Origin: a virus
Strand: one strand, 5' to 3'
DNA length: 51,038 bases
IMG/VR virus record: IMGVR_UViG_3300043664_000006
Span: 1-51,038 of that record
Within the stretch, counting starts at the first letter, position 1. Each line of letters starts with the position of its first letter. This document shows positions 28,425-36,579 of this stretch, in pieces. Below the pieces are notes generated by a model. That model worked only from the letters and a program-made list of their open reading frames with translations, searched no databases and was not told the origin of the DNA. A program made the position numbers and the translations under genes.

Positions 28425-28963
28425 TGCCAGCGACCATATCGCTCACTGAGTCGCAAATCTTCAAGGCGCTGCGCTCGGTCCTCCTCGGCATTCTGCCCGC
28501 CGGGACCGAAGTCGTCCAAGGTCAGCAGAACCGGGTGGCGGAACCGAAGGGCGCGGACTTTTGCATCTGCACTCCAATCCTGCGCACCCGCCTTGAGACC
28601 AACCGCGACACCTTCACAGACGCCCCTCTGGCCACGCCTCCAATCGGCACAAGGGACTCGCTCGCGCCAACCCAGGTCACCATTCAACTCGACGTGCACG
28701 GGCCTGCCAGTGCCGATAACGCCCAAATGATCTCGACGCTGTTCCGGGACGAATATGCGACGATCGAGTTCGCCCGCCTGCCGTACGACGTGCAGCCGCT
28801 CTATGCCGACGATCCGAGGCAGATTCCGTTCGAGTCCGGAGAGCAGCAAACGGAAGAACGCTGGAGTGTTGACGTGGTGCTCCAGGCAAACCCCGTGACG
28901 GGCACCGCCCAAGACTTCGCGGACGTCGTCACCGTCACGACGATCGAGGCCGACGCGCCCTAG
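28424..28963 (+). CDS. Neck/tail terminator-like protein
   Basis: This 179-residue protein begins in a TGATG overlap. LTESQIFKALRSVLLGILPA and TEVVQGQQNRVAEPKGADFC, followed by QVTIQLDVHGPASADNAQMI and a beta-rich end, match tail-terminator-type proteins of contractile-tailed phages (LIC_12616 or similar). It is the last gene before the sheath and would cap the tail next to the head. Confidence 0.7.
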   Translation: MPATISLTESQIFKALRSVLLGILPAGTEVVQGQQNRVAEPKGADFCICTPILRTRLETNRDTFTDAPLATPPIGTRDSLAPTQVTIQLDVHGPASADNAQMISTLFRDEYATIEFARLPYDVQPLYADDPRQIPFESGEQQTEERWSVDVVLQANPVTGTAQDFADVVTVTTIEADAP

Positions 28964-29196
28964 ACCTCCGTCGCCGCGGCAATCATTCGACCCCAAACGC
29001 GAATCGCATTCGTGTCTCGCTCTGGCGTTGGATCGGCGCTCATGCCAGCGGCGAGCATCGCCTCTGTCGGTTCATGCATGGCCTCGATCGCCGCGCGGGC
29101 GAGTAGCGGCCCAAGATGCTTCATCTGATTCGGTAGAGCGCCTTCGATCGCGATCGCGACCCGCTCCACCATCTCGGGCAATTCGAAACCCCCCAC
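28960..29196 (-). CDS. Leftward small protein between neck and sheath genes
   Basis: This 78-residue protein begins at GTG with AAGGAGG seven bases upstream. MVERVAIAIEGALPNQM, AAIEAMHEPTEAMLAAGM and VWGRMIAAATEV are the motifs of a short phage family with no known role; the gene at 19134-19373 shares VERVA-x-AI and AAIEAM. It overlaps the end of the neck gene by four bases, in the opposite direction. Confidence 0.65.
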   Translation of the reverse strand: MGGFELPEMVERVAIAIEGALPNQMKHLGPLLARAAIEAMHEPTEAMLAAGMSADPTPERDTNAIRVWGRMIAAATEV

Positions 29197-29226
29197 GCCG
29201 ATCCCTCCTTTTAGGAGCCTTCAACT
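29197..29226. promoter_or_regulatory. Bidirectional ribosome-binding region
   Basis: The sequence TCCCTCCTTTTAGGAGCC gives AAGGAGG on the minus strand (for the 29196 gene) and TAGGAG on the plus strand (for the sheath GTG at 29227). One short near-palindrome thus serves two divergent starts 31 bp apart. Confidence 0.6.
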
Positions 29227-30966
29227 GTGCCCTCGATCCCAGCAAGTCAAATTGTATCCGTAGTACCGTCAGTCATCGGTGCCGGCGGTGCCGCGCTCGA
29301 TCTCTCCGGCCTGATCCTGACCGCCAGCACACGCTCGCCGATCGGAGCCGTGCCCTCGTTCCCGGACCAGTTGTCCGTGGCCCGGTATTTCGGCTCGACC
29401 TCTCAGGAGGCATCGCTGGCCGGGATCTATTTCAACGGCTTCGACGGATCCACGGTCAAACCGGGCGCGCTGTGGTTCAGCCAATATCCCGTCGCTCCGG
29501 TCGGGGCCTGGCTTCGAGGGGGAAATATCTCCGCGATGCCCCTGGCCAACTTGCAGGCGCTCTCCGGCACGCTGATCGTCACCGTCGACGGAGTGGTGAA
29601 AACGGCGGCCGCGCTGAACCTTGCCGCGGCTTCCTCGTTCTCCGCCGCGGCCCTTCTTATCGCGGCCGGACTGACCCTCACGGCGCTTCCTGGGGCCTCG
29701 GTGACGGGCTCGATCGCGACCACCGTCCTGACGGTCACCGCGGTCGCCTCCGGGGTGCTGGCGGCCGGGCAGACGATCAGCGGGGGCACGATCGCCGCCG
29801 GCACGACGATCGTGGCGCAGCTCACCAGCACCGAACCGGACCTGTCGCTCGGCAAGCGGGGCACCTACACCGTCTCGGCCTCGCAGACGGTCACCAGCGG
29901 CGCGGTCGCCTCGACCAACCCGCCAGTTACCTACGACAGCGGGACCGGCGCGTTCCAGATCGCCTCCTCGACGACGGGGGCGACCTCGACGGTAACCTAC
30001 GCCACCGGGACGCTCGCCCCCGCCCTGCTGCTCACCCAGGCGACGGGTGGGGTCACAAGCCAAGGCGCGATAGCTGGAGTCCCCGCCACGGCGATGAACG
30101 CGATCATCGCGGCGACCCAGGACTGGGCCAGCTTCATGACAGCCTTTGAGCCTTCAATTCCGGACAAGGTCGCCTTCGCGGCGTGGAACAACACGCAAGG
30201 GAACCAATACCTCTACGCGATGTGGTCGACCAACGCGGCGGCGACGGTCACCCCCGATACGACGACAGCGGGGGCGCTGATCCAGACCGCGACCTATTCC
30301 GGCACGGCACTGATCTATGAGACCGACGTGGGGGTGGGGGACGTGCCGGGGGACAAGGCCGCTTTCCTGTTGGGATCCATCGCTTCCCTCGACTTCGGTG
30401 CGACGAACGGACGGTCCACCATGAAGTTCCGCAGCCAAAGCGGGCTTTCGGCCGATGTGACCGACGGGACGATCTCAAAGAACCTCGAGGCAAACGGCTA
30501 TAACTTCTACGGCGATTGGAGCACACGCAACGACGACTTCATCTTCTTCGCGAATGGAGCCGTGACCGGGCCGTTCAAATGGATCGATTCATACGTCGAC
30601 CAAATCTGGATGAACAACCAGTTTCAGTTGGCGCTGATGTCGTTGCTGGTCGCGATGAAGTCCATTCCGTACAACCAGGCCGGCTATGCGACCATCAGGG
30701 CAGCCTGCCTCGACGTCATCATCGCGGCCCTCAATTTCGGCGCGATCCGGGCGGGGGTCACACTCTCCAACGCGCAAGCCGCTGAAGTTAATTTCGCGGC
30801 CGGGTTGAAGATCGACGATGTTCTGAACAACCGCGGTTGGTATCTGCAAGTACTCGATCCAACCGCCCAGGTCAGGGGCGTGCGCGGAACGCCTCAATGT
30901 TCGTTCTGGTATATGGATGGCCAGAGTGTGCAAAAGATCAACCTCGCATCCGTCGAGGTGATGTGA
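29227..30966 (+). CDS. Tail sheath protein, DUF3383 family
   Basis: This 579-residue protein forms the contractile sheath. IPASQIVSVVPSVIGAGGAA, LARYFG-like VARYFGSTSQEASLAGIYFN, AATQDWASFMTAFEP, FAAWNNTQGNQYLYAMWSTN and DDFIFFANGAVTGPFKWIDS fit the DUF3383 sheaths of Bcep781-like phages. Residues about 155-230 are an added Ser/Thr/Val-rich beta domain (SIATTVLTVTAVASGVLAAG, GTTIVAQLTSTEPD) also present in the decoration-like head protein. It starts at GTG with GGAG nine bases upstream. Confidence 0.92.
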   Translation: MPSIPASQIVSVVPSVIGAGGAALDLSGLILTASTRSPIGAVPSFPDQLSVARYFGSTSQEASLAGIYFNGFDGSTVKPGALWFSQYPVAPVGAWLRGGNISAMPLANLQALSGTLIVTVDGVVKTAAALNLAAASSFSAAALLIAAGLTLTALPGASVTGSIATTVLTVTAVASGVLAAGQTISGGTIAAGTTIVAQLTSTEPDLSLGKRGTYTVSASQTVTSGAVASTNPPVTYDSGTGAFQIASSTTGATSTVTYATGTLAPALLLTQATGGVTSQGAIAGVPATAMNAIIAATQDWASFMTAFEPSIPDKVAFAAWNNTQGNQYLYAMWSTNAAATVTPDTTTAGALIQTATYSGTALIYETDVGVGDVPGDKAAFLLGSIASLDFGATNGRSTMKFRSQSGLSADVTDGTISKNLEANGYNFYGDWSTRNDDFIFFANGAVTGPFKWIDSYVDQIWMNNQFQLALMSLLVAMKSIPYNQAGYATIRAACLDVIIAALNFGAIRAGVTLSNAQAAEVNFAAGLKIDDVLNNRGWYLQVLDPTAQVRGVRGTPQCSFWYMDGQSVQKINLASVEVM

Positions 30967-30967
30967 C

Positions 30968-31408
30968 ATGGCCAAGTATAATACCATTACGTCTGCGAAC
31001 AGTATCATCATGTTGTCGATCCTCGGCCTGTTCCCCGTGCCGCAGCAACTGCAAGGCTTCTCCGCCGACGCTGGTTTCAGCACAGAGGCGTTCGCGTCCG
31101 TCGAAACCGTGATGGGTGTTGACGGGAACATGTCGGCCGGCTGGGTGCCGGTCGAGAAGAAGATGTCCATCATGATCATGCCGGACAGTCCTAGTATTTT
31201 GATTTTCGACGCGTGGTATGCTGCACAGGAAGCGGCCAGGGAACTGTTCTTCGCGGAAGGCGTGATCATCCTCCCGGCCGTGGCGAGGGAGTTCACAATG
31301 CTTAAGGGCGTGATGAGCACCTACATGCCGATCCCGGAAATCGGGAAGGTGCTGAAGGCGAGGACGTTCGGAATCACTTTCCAATCAATCCTTCCGGCAC
31401 CGATCTGA
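30968..31408 (+). CDS. Tail tube protein
   Basis: This 146-residue protein directly follows the sheath gene, the standard place of the inner tube. It is beta-rich with typical tube features (NTITSANSIIMLSILGLFP, ADAGFSTEAFASVETVMGVD, ILIFDAWYAAQEAARELFFA, TFGITFQSILPAPI). It would polymerise into the needle driven through the host envelope. The assignment is by order and shape. Confidence 0.85.
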   Translation: MAKYNTITSANSIIMLSILGLFPVPQQLQGFSADAGFSTEAFASVETVMGVDGNMSAGWVPVEKKMSIMIMPDSPSILIFDAWYAAQEAARELFFAEGVIILPAVAREFTMLKGVMSTYMPIPEIGKVLKARTFGITFQSILPAPI

Positions 31409-31412
31409 TCCC

Positions 31413-31937
31413 ATGGCCCGCAAGACCGTCACCATCACGATCGACACGCCGGGCCGCGACATGGGCCGGGTCTACTCGATCAAGGAAATGTCTGCATCTC
31501 AGGCAGAGGAGTGGGCCACCCGCGCGCTGCTCGCCCTTGGCCAGTCAGGCGTGGACATCCCGGACAATATCGCCCAAGCGGGGTTCGCTGGTGTCGTCGC
31601 GATTGGCGTGCGGGCGTTCGCCGGCCTCCCCTGGGACCTGGCCAAACCGCTCCTCGGCGAGATGATGGGGTGCGTGTCGTTCCTGCCCGACCCCGCGCGG
31701 CCATTGGTCGGTGCGAGGTGTCCTCCATGGGATGACGACATTGAAGAAGTCCAGACGCGGTTGCAGCTACGCGACGAGGTGATAAGCCTGCATACGGGTT
31801 TTTCCATCGCCGCCAAAATCTCCAAATTCAAGGCGGCGCTCAATCAGACGACGGACGAGAATACCTCGATTACGTCAACGTCCCCCGAGCCATCGGAGCA
31901 GTCATCTCAGCGGGCCGCGCGACGCTCAAAGAGCTAG
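31413..31937 (+). CDS. Tail assembly chaperone, short form (gpG-like)
   Basis: This 174-residue protein sits between tube and tape measure, the fixed place of the tail chaperone pair. It has a domain rich in Trp, Leu and Ala (SASQAEEWATRALLALGQSG, AGLPWDLAKPLLGEMMGC). It ends unframed in a Ser/Thr/Gln-rich stretch, while the -1 frame stays open from a GGGTTTT heptamer to 32032. It should be made in excess over the frameshift product and coat the tape measure during assembly. Confidence 0.85.
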   Translation: MARKTVTITIDTPGRDMGRVYSIKEMSASQAEEWATRALLALGQSGVDIPDNIAQAGFAGVVAIGVRAFAGLPWDLAKPLLGEMMGCVSFLPDPARPLVGARCPPWDDDIEEVQTRLQLRDEVISLHTGFSIAAKISKFKAALNQTTDENTSITSTSPEPSEQSSQRAARRSKS

Positions 31938-32032
31938 ACGAGTACTACAGCGTCAGTGACCTGTACTTGCTGCTGGAGATCGTGATGATTGACGACGAGA
32001 ATTCACGCATCGCGGCGGAGCCTCGCGGCTGA
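31413..32032 (+). CDS. Tail assembly chaperone, frameshift form (gpGT-like)
   Basis: A -1 shift after codon 130 at GGGTTTT joins the short chaperone to 76 residues of the -1 frame, 206 in all. The added part is protein-like and has no early stop: REYLDYVNVPRAIGAVISAG, TLKELDEYYSVSDLYLLLEI, VMIDDENSRIAAEPRG. Its TGA overlaps the tape-measure ATG as TGATG. In lambda the same arrangement gives G and GT, with GT binding the tape measure. The -1 frame has no start of its own with a ribosome binding site. Confidence 0.85.
31796..31802 (+). other. Programmed -1 frameshift site
   Basis: GGGTTTT is in the correct register (G GGT TTT) for X-XXY-YYZ slippage. After a -1 slip the tRNAs re-pair as GGG and TTT. 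The -1 frame then runs open for 76 codons to the stop that overlaps the tape-measure start. Confidence 0.85.
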
Positions 32033-33915
32033 TGGCGACCGGAGTCATCGACGCGCTTGTTGTCACTCTGGGTCTGGATGCGAGCCATTTCCGCACCGGT
32101 CAGAAACAAGCTAGCGAGGACCTGAAGAAAACCCGGCTCGATGCAAACTCGGCCGCGAAAGAGATCAGCGCGTCCGGCAAGCAGGCGGCGGAGTTCTTCG
32201 GTCGCATCCGCAACGAAGCCCTGTCCCTTGCCGCGGTGTTCCTTGGCGGGATGGGCATCAAGGCGCTTGTTCAAAACCTGACGTCAACCGACGCGGTGCT
32301 CGGCCGGCTCTCGCGCAACCTGGACATCGCACCGGAGAAACTGTCCGCGTGGCAGGCCGTGGTCGAACAAGCCGGCGGCTCGGCCCAAGGGCTCACCTCG
32401 ACCGTCCAGGGACTGACCGAGGCCTACCAGCATTATCTCCAGACGGGAGAGGTCACGGTCGGGCCTATCCTGGCGCAGTTCGGGATCACGGACCCGAACG
32501 AACTCAAGGACGTTCCCGCGCTTCTGATGAAGATCGGCGACGCGGCGGCGAAGATGAACCGGCAGCGCGCCCTGTCGCTGATGAAACAGGCCGGGATCGA
32601 CGAGGGCACATCAAACTTCCTGCTCAAGCCGCACGACGTCAGGGCCAGGGAACTTGCTGAGGCCGAGCGGACCAGCGCACCGCACAAGAAGGACACCGAC
32701 GCCGCTGAAGCCCTGGAGAAGGCGTTCCTCAAGGTCAAGCAGGAGGTGATGAACGTCGCGACCGAGATCGTGACGAACCTCACGCCGAAACTCCTGGAGG
32801 TGCTGAAGGCGGTCAACGACTGGCTGAGCGACGACAAAAATCGGAAATGGCTCGGCGAGGAGATCGAACGGATCGGGACAAGCATCGGCGAGTTCCTGAC
32901 GAAACTGAACTCGCTTGTCGAAAAGTTTGGCGGCTGGAAGGTGGTTATCGAGGCCCTGGTCGCGATCAACCTCGGTGCCTGGGCGCTCGGAGTCCTGGCC
33001 GTCTTCGGTCCCCTCGGGGTCGCGGCAGGCGCCGTGGCGCTGGCCATGGAGGAGATCAACCGTCTCGGAACAACGGGGATCCTCGGAGGTCCGGGCAATT
33101 ACCCGGTTGGCTCCCCGTTGTGGCGCGACATGCCGGTCGAGGAGCAGCTTCGCTACCCCAATTCACCAGCGAGTCAGGCGCGCGGCGCCGGCACCAATCC
33201 GAACCCGTTCTCCTGGTGGAACCCCGGCTCATGGCTCAACCGGGGTGGTGGTGGCGTGAATACCGGCGGCAATGGCTCGACCGCGATCGACCCACAGACC
33301 AGGACGCGCGCCGAAATGGTCAAGCAGGGGCTCATGGCGCGGGGCATGGACGCCGACACGGCGACGGCCTTCGCGGCTAACGCGATCGCGGAAAGTGGCG
33401 CGCGTCCGGATGCCATGGAGAACGGCGGCGGCCCAGGTCGAGGGCTGTTTCAGATCACCAGCGCCAGCCGAAAAGCTGACTATATGCGGCTGTATAACCA
33501 TTCCCCTGAGCAGGGGTCGCTCGCCGAACAACTCGACTTCGTGAAGTGGGAACTGGAAAACACTGAGAGAGGCGCGGCGTTCCGCATCGCCGGCGCGCAA
33601 GGTGCCGCGGCGAAGGCGGCGGCGGTCTCAAAGTTCTTCGAGCGACCGAGGGACGTTGACGCGCAGCAGGAACGCCGCGCGGCGATCGCCAGAGGTCTCG
33701 CGGGCGCTTCGGGGCTCGATCCCTCGCTGATTCCCCGTGCCGGTCCGCGTGCCGGGACATCTCTGGGCACCACCAACACCAGCATGTCCGACACCCGCAT
33801 CGGAGCGATCAACATCCATACCGCGGCGACCGACGCCACTGGTATCGCCCGGAGCATCGGCCCGGCCATGCAACGCTTCGGGCTGGTTTCACAAGCGAAC
33901 TCGGGTTTGGCCTGA
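32032..33915 (+). CDS. Tape measure protein with tail lysozyme domain
   Basis: This 627-residue protein sets tail length and helps DNA entry. It has a helical N-terminal region (VVTLGLDASHFRTGQKQASE, DLKKTRLDANSAAKEIS), a central hydrophobic segment (about 300-345, INLGAWALGVLAVFGPLGVA) and, at about residues 425-535, a phage tail lysozyme domain: MVKQGLMARGMDADTATAFA, ANAIAESGARPDAMENGGGP, GRGLFQITSASRKADYM. The Glu in AESGA is the likely catalytic residue. At about 0.15 nm per residue it predicts a tail near 90 nm. The lysozyme would open peptidoglycan locally during infection. Confidence 0.9.
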   Translation: MATGVIDALVVTLGLDASHFRTGQKQASEDLKKTRLDANSAAKEISASGKQAAEFFGRIRNEALSLAAVFLGGMGIKALVQNLTSTDAVLGRLSRNLDIAPEKLSAWQAVVEQAGGSAQGLTSTVQGLTEAYQHYLQTGEVTVGPILAQFGITDPNELKDVPALLMKIGDAAAKMNRQRALSLMKQAGIDEGTSNFLLKPHDVRARELAEAERTSAPHKKDTDAAEALEKAFLKVKQEVMNVATEIVTNLTPKLLEVLKAVNDWLSDDKNRKWLGEEIERIGTSIGEFLTKLNSLVEKFGGWKVVIEALVAINLGAWALGVLAVFGPLGVAAGAVALAMEEINRLGTTGILGGPGNYPVGSPLWRDMPVEEQLRYPNSPASQARGAGTNPNPFSWWNPGSWLNRGGGGVNTGGNGSTAIDPQTRTRAEMVKQGLMARGMDADTATAFAANAIAESGARPDAMENGGGPGRGLFQITSASRKADYMRLYNHSPEQGSLAEQLDFVKWELENTERGAAFRIAGAQGAAAKAAAVSKFFERPRDVDAQQERRAAIARGLAGASGLDPSLIPRAGPRAGTSLGTTNTSMSDTRIGAINIHTAATDATGIARSIGPAMQRFGLVSQANSGLA

Positions 33916-33917
33916 AT

Positions 33918-34688
33918 ATGGCTCTGACCGACATCATCGTGCCGGCGTTCCCGGACGTGCCGAGCGTGCCTGGTGTGCCCGCGGTGCTCCGCCAGATCGG
34001 CGCCGTGACAAACAATATCGCCCTGCTCGCGGCCGACGTCGCCTCGATCGCGCGGATGTTCCTGGGACCGCAATGGGGCATCCTGAAGGGCGGCCAGCCT
34101 CTCCTCGTGGGCAATTCCGTCGTCGCGTTCGACTTCCGGAAAGAGTGGCGCGTCTCCGACTACCCGGTCGAAAAGGGAGCCTTCGCGTCCTACGACAAGG
34201 TAGCGGTGCCGTTCGACGTGCGGATCACGTTCGCGGTCAGTGGCGAGGGATCGTTGCTTTCCTCCCTGATCCCAGGTGCCGCGGGCTGGATGGCGGTGCC
34301 GAACCGGACAGCGATGCTGACCCTGCTCGACACGGCGGCGAAATCGCTCGATCTCGTATCGGTCATCACCCCCGAGGCGACTTACGATAGCTGCAACATC
34401 GTCCATTACGACTACCGGAGAGAGGCTCGCGGCGGCACGACCCTGATCCGGGTGGACGTCTGGCTGGTCGAGATCAGAATCGCTCCCTCGCCTCAGTTCA
34501 CCCAGACGAAAACCGAGGCCGCGGCGGCTCCGGTCAATGACGGCCCGGTGCAGGCAACTCCGCCAGCCACACCGGACGCCGGCGGCATTCCGGACTCGGT
34601 CCGCACGCAGGCGATACAGCAGGCGGCCGCGGGAGGGACGGGCACGGTGGTGAACGTTGCGGTGACGCCGGTGGGGAACTTCACCTGA
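33918..34688 (+). CDS. Baseplate/tail hub adaptor-like protein
   Basis: This 256-residue protein follows the tape measure. The conserved-looking core is VVAFDFRKEWRVSDYPVEKG, AFASYDKVAVPFDVRITFAV, ATYDSCNIVHYDYRREARGG, IRVDVWLVEIRI, with an Ala/Pro-rich tail. Proteins with this core lie at the same place in Bcep781-like phages and probably join tube to hub. A precise name cannot be given. Confidence 0.7.
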   Translation: MALTDIIVPAFPDVPSVPGVPAVLRQIGAVTNNIALLAADVASIARMFLGPQWGILKGGQPLLVGNSVVAFDFRKEWRVSDYPVEKGAFASYDKVAVPFDVRITFAVSGEGSLLSSLIPGAAGWMAVPNRTAMLTLLDTAAKSLDLVSVITPEATYDSCNIVHYDYRREARGGTTLIRVDVWLVEIRIAPSPQFTQTKTEAAAAPVNDGPVQATPPATPDAGGIPDSVRTQAIQQAAAGGTGTVVNVAVTPVGNFT

Positions 34689-34990
34689 TGCTGGTGATCC
34701 CTTTGGCGGCGGTGCCTTCACAAACCCTGAGCGTCCAGTTGGCCGGGCAGGACTGCCGCATCTCCTGCTACGCAAAAACGACCGGATTTTATCTCGATCT
34801 GTATGTCGCCGGAGTCCTGGTCATTGGCGGGGTGCTCTGCCTCGATCGCAACCGGATCGTGCGGGATATCTATCATGGGTTCATCGGGGATCTCGGCTTC
34901 GCGGACATGCAAGGCACGTCGGACCCAGAGACCAGCGGGCTCGGCTCTCGGTTCATTCTGGCCTACCTCGAAGCGGCGGACCTGGCATGA
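34688..34990 (+). CDS. Baseplate plug-type protein
   Basis: This 100-residue protein begins in a TGATG overlap. MLVIPLAAVPSQTLSVQLAG, ISCYAKTTGFYLDLYVAGVL, VLCLDRNRIVRDIYHGFIGD, LGFADMQGTSDPETSGLGSR closely follow the small phage baseplate-plug family described for a cyanophage tail (Pam3 type). It would close the channel at the hub before infection. The ending ATGA leads into a minigene. Confidence 0.8.
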   Translation: MLVIPLAAVPSQTLSVQLAGQDCRISCYAKTTGFYLDLYVAGVLVIGGVLCLDRNRIVRDIYHGFIGDLGFADMQGTSDPETSGLGSRFILAYLEAADLA

Positions 34991-35058
34991 GTGCGGCAGA
35001 CGCCTTCCGGCACGTCATGCCCGCCTGTAGGCGCGCTTCGCGAGGCCGGCGGGCATGA
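34987..35058 (+). CDS. 23-residue coupling minigene
   Basis: This short frame overlaps the plug gene and the hub gene by ATGA at both ends (MSAADAFRHVMPACRRASRG is its first part). Its coding region contains the left arm of a hairpin whose right arm holds the hub start codon. A ribosome moving through it would open that hairpin, so its translation, not its product, is the likely role. Confidence 0.5.
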   Translation: MSAADAFRHVMPACRRASRGRRA

Positions 35059-35059
35059 C
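35014..35059 (+). promoter_or_regulatory. Hairpin covering the hub-gene start codon
   Basis: GTCATGCCCGCC (35014-35025) pairs perfectly with GGCGGGCATGAC (35048-35059) across 22 bases. The right arm includes the ATG (35055) of the next gene and the minigene stop. In folded mRNA the start is hidden; a ribosome on the minigene would expose it. Confidence 0.65.
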
Positions 35060-35957
35060 CGGAGAATACAAACACCGAAAACTCGACGTCGCCTTCACCC
35101 TGGGTGAGGGGTCGTTCGGCGAAGATGGAACACAGAACACCATCACGTTGACCGGGCTCCGCGTCGCGATATCGGTGAACAAAGCCGGGCAGACGGGGTT
35201 TACCGAGGCACAGATCAGGGTGTTTGGCATGTCGCTCTCGGACATGAACAAGCTGGCGACGCTGGGTACTCCCCTGGAGAACCAAACCCGGCGGAATTTC
35301 ATCGGTGTGGCGGCGGGAAGCGGGGACGGCGCGACCTCGATCGTCTTCCAGGGCAACATCCAACAGGCGTGGGCCGACATGAATGGCTCTCCCCAGGTGC
35401 CATTCACCGTGCTGGCGCACGACGGCGGAATGCTCGCCACGAAGCCGGTCCCGGCCACCAGCTACAAGGGGGCTGTCGACGTTGCCACCGTCATGGCGCG
35501 GCTGGCGGTCCAGAACCAAATGACCCTGGAGAACAACGGCGTCTCGGTCATTCTCAACAACCCGAACCTATGGGGCTCGCCGCGCGATCAGATCGCCTCG
35601 GTCGCGACCCAGGCAAACATCAACTACCTCATAGAGGACATGGGCGCGGCCGGCGGGAAGCTCGTGATCTGGCCGAAGGGCGGCACGCGCGGCGGATCGA
35701 CCGTGCTCTTGTCGCCGGAGACCGGCATGGTCGGATACCCGGCGTTCTGGCAAGCCGGGATCGTCGTCAAAACGCTGTATAATCCGACGATCCTGTTCGG
35801 CTCGCGCATCGAGGTGAAAAGCGAACTAACACCGGCCTGCGGCTTCTGGTCCCCGGCCAACGTCACGCATGACCTTGAGTCGGAAACCCCCGGCGGGCAG
35901 TGGTTCACCACGCTGCACTGCATCACCTTCGGCCACGCGCCGGCGGTAATCCGCTGA
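35055..35957 (+). CDS. Baseplate hub protein
   Basis: This 300-residue protein lies where contractile phages encode the hub (gp27 or Mu gp44 equivalent). It has a beta-rich first half (RKLDVAFTLGEGSFGEDGTQ, NTITLTGLRVAISVNKAGQT) and a middle typical of hubs (TSIVFQGNIQQAWADMNGSP, VPFTVLAHDGGMLATKPVPA, LVIWPKGGTRGGSTVLLSPE). Its start codon lies in a hairpin, which may keep its level low. The assignment rests on position and shape. Confidence 0.75.
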   Translation: MTGEYKHRKLDVAFTLGEGSFGEDGTQNTITLTGLRVAISVNKAGQTGFTEAQIRVFGMSLSDMNKLATLGTPLENQTRRNFIGVAAGSGDGATSIVFQGNIQQAWADMNGSPQVPFTVLAHDGGMLATKPVPATSYKGAVDVATVMARLAVQNQMTLENNGVSVILNNPNLWGSPRDQIASVATQANINYLIEDMGAAGGKLVIWPKGGTRGGSTVLLSPETGMVGYPAFWQAGIVVKTLYNPTILFGSRIEVKSELTPACGFWSPANVTHDLESETPGGQWFTTLHCITFGHAPAVIR

Positions 35958-36571
35958 TGTCCGGCCACACGGGGTTTCGCGAGGCCGAAGACTCTGGCTC
36001 GGAGTTCAACGCGATTTCGTTCCTGGTCAAGCAGATGATCAGCCGCATCGCGACGTCGACCCAGGTTGAAGTCGTGGCGGTGACGAACGCGGGGGAACTG
36101 GCGCCAGGCGGGACCGTCGACGTGCAACCCCTGGTCAACCAGGTGGACGGCGCCGGCAACGCGGTACCTCATGCTGTCATTTACGGCCTGCCTTACGTGC
36201 GTTCGCAGGGCGGCGGGAACGCCATCATCATGGACCCGCAGGTAGGGGACAAGGGCGTCGTCGTCTTCGCATCGCGGGATATCTCGTCGGTCAAAGCGAA
36301 CAAGGGTCAGGCCAATCCCGGCTCGCACAGGCGGCATGACATGGCGGACGGCATGTTCGTCGGCGCCAACCTGAACGGCACGCCTACCCAGTTCGTCCAA
36401 TTCCACGCCGACGGGATCACGATCAGGTCGCCGGTCAAGGTCACACTCGACGCGCCTTTGAGCGCGACCACGGGCAATTTCATCGTGGGCACCGGTGCTT
36501 CAGGCACTTTCGTCGCGGCCTCTGGCCAACTCGTCACCGTCCAGGACGGTATCGTCATCAACCTGATCTGA
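35957..36571 (+). CDS. Baseplate spike protein, Gp138-N/gpV-like
   Basis: This 204-residue protein begins in a TGATG overlap. The N-terminal OB-like domain (QVEVVAVTNAGELAPGGTVD, VQPLVNQVDGAGNAVPHAVI, DPQVGDKGVVVFASRDISSV) is that of the Gp138-N family, and the C-terminal GITIRSPVKVTLDAPLSATT is the repeat-like start of a beta-helix needle. It would form the membrane-piercing trimer at the tail tip. Confidence 0.85.
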   Translation: MSGHTGFREAEDSGSEFNAISFLVKQMISRIATSTQVEVVAVTNAGELAPGGTVDVQPLVNQVDGAGNAVPHAVIYGLPYVRSQGGGNAIIMDPQVGDKGVVVFASRDISSVKANKGQANPGSHRRHDMADGMFVGANLNGTPTQFVQFHADGITIRSPVKVTLDAPLSATTGNFIVGTGASGTFVAASGQLVTVQDGIVINLI

Positions 36572-36579
36572 GGTCGAGC

